Positions 61,865 through 64,000 of a stretch of DNA of 64,000 nt are shown piece by piece (the stretch's first letter is position 1; every line of letters begins with the position of its first letter). The notes beneath the pieces are model-generated. The model had not been told where the DNA came from, did no database searches, and saw only the letters and a program-made list of their open reading frames with translations. Made by a program: the position numbers and the translations under genes. Source of the DNA: Bacteroidales bacterium (GTDB taxonomy: Bacteria > Bacteroidota > Bacteroidia > Bacteroidales > Lentimicrobiaceae). The stretch is taken from NCBI GenBank assembly GCA_016788045.1, contig JAEUTG010000042.1:62001-126000 (forward strand), in the 5' to 3' direction.

Positions 61865-62635
61865 TTAGCTGTGCACGTATTGGATTTCATGAAGGCCGCA
61901 GGTGATGACTGATCCCTCCTTATCCAGCAACCTGAGCATTCCGTATTCAGCCAGCCCGGTAATGGTAGCTTCTTTTCTTTCGTTCCGGATGATATATACA
62001 GCTGTCTGGTTAAGTTGGTAGAATCTGTCAAGATAGGCCTTGTCAATAACATCATGCTGAGATTGCTTTAGCAAACCATACCAATAGCCGAGCTGAGTAT
62101 GCCAATCTGTCAGTACCTTTTGAACCGGGGCATCGGTTCCGGTAAGCATCTTTAAAGAGATGGCCGGCGGGGTGTAACTTTTAAAAGTTGTCTGGTTCAC
62201 ATTCAGTCCTAAACCGGATACAGAGTGTGTAATGTAATTGCCTGATATTTGGTTGAATATAAGTATCCCTGCAATCTTTTTCCGGTCGATATAAATGTCG
62301 TTCGGCCATTTGATCTCAGGCTGAAAGGGTAAACTGAAGGTGCTGAGGAGGCTGCAAACCGAAAGGGCCACAATCTTGGTAAGCATAAACTGCTGTTCAG
62401 CTCTCAGGAAATCAGGATAAAGCAGGGCGCTTGCAGTGATGTTTTTCCCCGGTTCGCTTTCCCAGAGGTTGTTTCCCTGCCCTTTGCCCTGGGTCTGGTT
62501 GAAGGTGTAGATGAGGGATCCTTCCGGCGGTCTGCCGCTATTTAACAGGTTAATTGCTGAGAGGTTTGTTGATTCCGCTGTCTGCAACATCAGAAGTTGT
62601 GCGTCAGTAAAAGGCATATATTGAGTTGCTACCAT
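61865..62635 (-). CDS. birA: biotin--[acetyl-CoA-carboxylase] ligase
   Basis: The 256-residue protein activates biotin as biotinyl-AMP and joins it to carrier Lys residues. It has AESTNLSAINLL (about 15-26), the adenylate-binding NQTQGKGQGNNLWES (about 47-61, the GRGRxGR-like loop), KWPNDIYIDRKKIAGIL (about 109-125) and a small C-terminal SH3-like domain (about 215-256). There is no N-terminal DNA-binding domain, so it is a plain ligase and not a repressor. The likely substrate in this window is the carrier at 26287-26613. Confidence 0.92.
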   Translation of the reverse strand: MVATQYMPFTDAQLLMLQTAESTNLSAINLLNSGRPPEGSLIYTFNQTQGKGQGNNLWESEPGKNITASALLYPDFLRAEQQFMLTKIVALSVCSLLSTFSLPFQPEIKWPNDIYIDRKKIAGILIFNQISGNYITHSVSGLGLNVNQTTFKSYTPPAISLKMLTGTDAPVQKVLTDWHTQLGYWYGLLKQSQHDVIDKAYLDRFYQLNQTAVYIIRNERKEATITGLAEYGMLRLLDKEGSVITCGLHEIQYVHS

Positions 62636-62758
62636 TGATAACTGCCAACTTTTAATCGGTACAATTGTTGATAAACAAATGCAGGTTATAACTGTAATTT
62701 ATTCTGCGACCTGATTTATACCGGGTAGCCGGCAATGAACAACCGTAAATTATATTTA

Positions 62759-62766
62759 TAACTTTG
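62759..62766 (+). promoter_or_regulatory. -7 box of rsfS-ftsH
   Basis: TAACTTTG, 21 bases before the rsfS ATG at 62788, in the gap divergent from birA. The -33 element is not evident. Confidence 0.5.
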
Positions 62767-62787
62767 CAAAAATAAAACAATCAGCCT

Positions 62788-63207
62788 ATGGCCGTTAAAA
62801 AAGAAAAGTCAGCATCAGAAATGTTGGCAGCAATCGTTGTTCAGGGAATTTTTGAAAAACTGGGCGAAGAGGTTGTGCAGATTGATCTGCGCCGCATCCA
62901 TAATTCAATTGCTGATTTTTTCATTGTCTGTCATGGAAAATCGCGCAATCAGGTAGAAGCCATTGCAGATTCAGTGCAGATGGAAGTAAAAAAGGCCATT
63001 GGAATCAATGTCTGGAAAAAAGAAGGTTTTGAAAATGCTGAATGGGTATTGCTGGATTATTTTGATGTTGTGGTTCACATCTTCCAGGAACCCAACCGGC
63101 GTTTTTACCGGCTTGAAGAACTTTGGGCTGATGCAGATATTACCAGATGTAACCCGGAATTACCGGTAAAAAAGAACACTAAGAAAAAAACTTCGGCTGA
63201 CGCCTGA
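62788..63207 (+). CDS. rsfS: ribosome silencing factor RsfS
   Basis: RsfS binds L14 and blocks subunit joining in stationary phase. The 139-residue protein carries the conserved core: [54 protein letters not shown] (about 15-68) and [38 protein letters not shown] (about 78-115). The C-terminal tail is Lys-rich. It lies 7 bases before ftsH and is probably in an operon with it, as is usual in Bacteroidota. Confidence 0.95.
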   Translation: MAVKKEKSASEMLAAIVVQGIFEKLGEEVVQIDLRRIHNSIADFFIVCHGKSRNQVEAIADSVQMEVKKAIGINVWKKEGFENAEWVLLDYFDVVVHIFQEPNRRFYRLEELWADADITRCNPELPVKKNTKKKTSADA

Positions 63208-63214
63208 AAGAATT

Positions 63215-64000
63215 ATGAACGAAAACAACGAGAAGAAAACTGACAATGGATTTGGCAAGCCAAAGAATGGCAAGCCAAAATTCAATTACATGTGGATATA
63301 CGCGCTGCTTGCCCTGATGATTATCGGCCTGCAGTTTTTTGGATCATGGGGTGAATCACCGAAACAGATTGGGTGGGGTGAAGTAAAAACCATGGTCACC
63401 AATCAGGATATCGAGCGCCTGGTGCTTGTGAACAAAGAGTTTGCAGAAATATACATTAAAAAGGATAAGTTCAAGCTTGATAAGTACAAGAACCTGAAAC
63501 CCACCGACAGATTTGGTGCCAGCAAGCCACAATTTGTGTATAACATCGGATCGGTTGAAACTTTTGAAAAGGATTTTGCTGAAATTCAGCAAGGGGTTGA
63601 AAAACCGGTTTACATAGAGAATCTCACCAGGCGCAACGTCTGGGGTGATGCCCTTTCGTGGATTTTACCGGTTGCCCTGTTGGTTGGGGCCTGGTTTTTC
63701 ATCATGCGGATGATGAGCCGTGGTTCAGGCGGCGGAGGTCAGATTTTCAACATCGGCAAATCGAAAGCCCAGCTGTTTGATAAGGACACCCATGTGAATG
63801 TGAATTTTTCAGATGTTGCCGGACTGGATGAAGCCAAGGTTGAGATTATGGAAATCGTTGATTTCCTGAAGAATCCGAAGAAATATACAACCCTCGGCGG
63901 GAAAATACCCAAAGGAGCCTTGCTCGTGGGGCCTCCGGGAACCGGTAAAACCTTGCTGGCGAAAGCAGTAGCCGGAGAAGCAAAGGTTCCTTTCTTTTCA
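63215..64000 (+). CDS. ftsH: ATP-dependent zinc metalloprotease FtsH, N-terminal part
   Basis: The frame is open from the ATG at 63215 to the right edge (262 residues). There is a charged, Lys- and Asn-rich N-terminus, a first membrane helix (about 31-45), a periplasmic domain (about 46-145), a second membrane helix (about 150-166, [17 protein letters not shown]), then the AAA domain start with [11 protein letters not shown] (about 197-207) and Walker [20 protein letters not shown] (about 237-255). The rest of the ATPase and the HEXXH protease lie outside. FtsH degrades membrane and short-lived cytosolic proteins. Confidence 0.96.
   Translation, partial: MNENNEKKTDNGFGKPKNGKPKFNYMWIYALLALMIIGLQFFGSWGESPKQIGWGEVKTMVTNQDIERLVLVNKEFAEIYIKKDKFKLDKYKNLKPTDRFGASKPQFVYNIGSVETFEKDFAEIQQGVEKPVYIENLTRRNVWGDALSWILPVALLVGAWFFIMRMMSRGSGGGGQIFNIGKSKAQLFDKDTHVNVNFSDVAGLDEAKVEIMEIVDFLKNPKKYTTLGGKIPKGALLVGPPGTGKTLLAKAVAGEAKVPFFS

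Overview
The window looks like chromosomal DNA of a Bacteroidota bacterium, most likely of the Bacteroidales or a near relative. The evidence is the family-specific promoter form (TTTG, about 19 bases, TAnnTTTG; perfect at 349-379 ahead of rplM), the scarcity of Shine-Dalgarno sequences, a type IX secretion (T9SS) sorting domain, DUF3822, DUF6132 and DUF3857 proteins, glycine-lipid type acyltransferases, and a Bacteroidota-style dcw cluster with mraZ first and no ddl, murB or murF. MurE carries the DNPR signature, so peptidoglycan probably contains meso-diaminopimelate. Almost everything is core housekeeping. The accessory-looking part is about 32.2-40.3 kb.

Layout. 1-108: tail of a HepT-like protein. 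349-3321: rplM-rpsI-rpsB-tsf with two structured leaders. 3335-7234 (minus): two tandem DUF3857/transglutaminase-like exported proteins, one with and one without the catalytic residues. 7604-23508 (minus): the complete division and wall cluster mraZ-rsmH-ftsL-ftsI-murE-mraY-murD-ftsW-murG-murC-ftsQ-ftsA-ftsZ, followed by a yqeY-like gene, with a triple MraZ operator at the head. 23786-26220 (plus): two acyltransferases resembling the glycine-lipid pair GlsA/GlsB, then engB. 26287-28170 (minus): biotin carboxyl carrier and carboxyltransferase. 28945-32201: small MmcQ and DUF6132 genes and mutS2.

32273-39816 is the most unusual block. It holds a lipoprotein-like TPR-CHAT protease, a T9SS-exported dockerin/cohesin-like protein, a secreted protein made of six 31-residue repeats whose 23-residue core also occurs once in the neighbouring T9SS protein, and an ECF-type sigma factor translationally coupled to a membrane TPR protein. 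The repeat core is identical in all seven copies while its codons differ. 39918-40305 holds tRNA-Pro(GGG) with a 148-bp tandem repeat that duplicates the 3' end of the tRNA gene.

40543-64000 returns to housekeeping: trxB, a DEAD-box helicase, purL, an SDR, three tandem long-chain acyl-CoA ligases, holA, amn, a small HsdR-N type nuclease-fold gene, a periplasmic TPR protein, a DUF3822-rsmD pair, coaD, a NUDIX gene divergent from pyrE, an SRPBCC protein, birA, rsfS, and the start of ftsH, which runs off the right edge. BirA would biotinylate the carrier protein at 26287-26613, and RsfS acts on ribosomes built from proteins such as those at the left end.

All family names come from reading motifs by eye. 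No database search was run.
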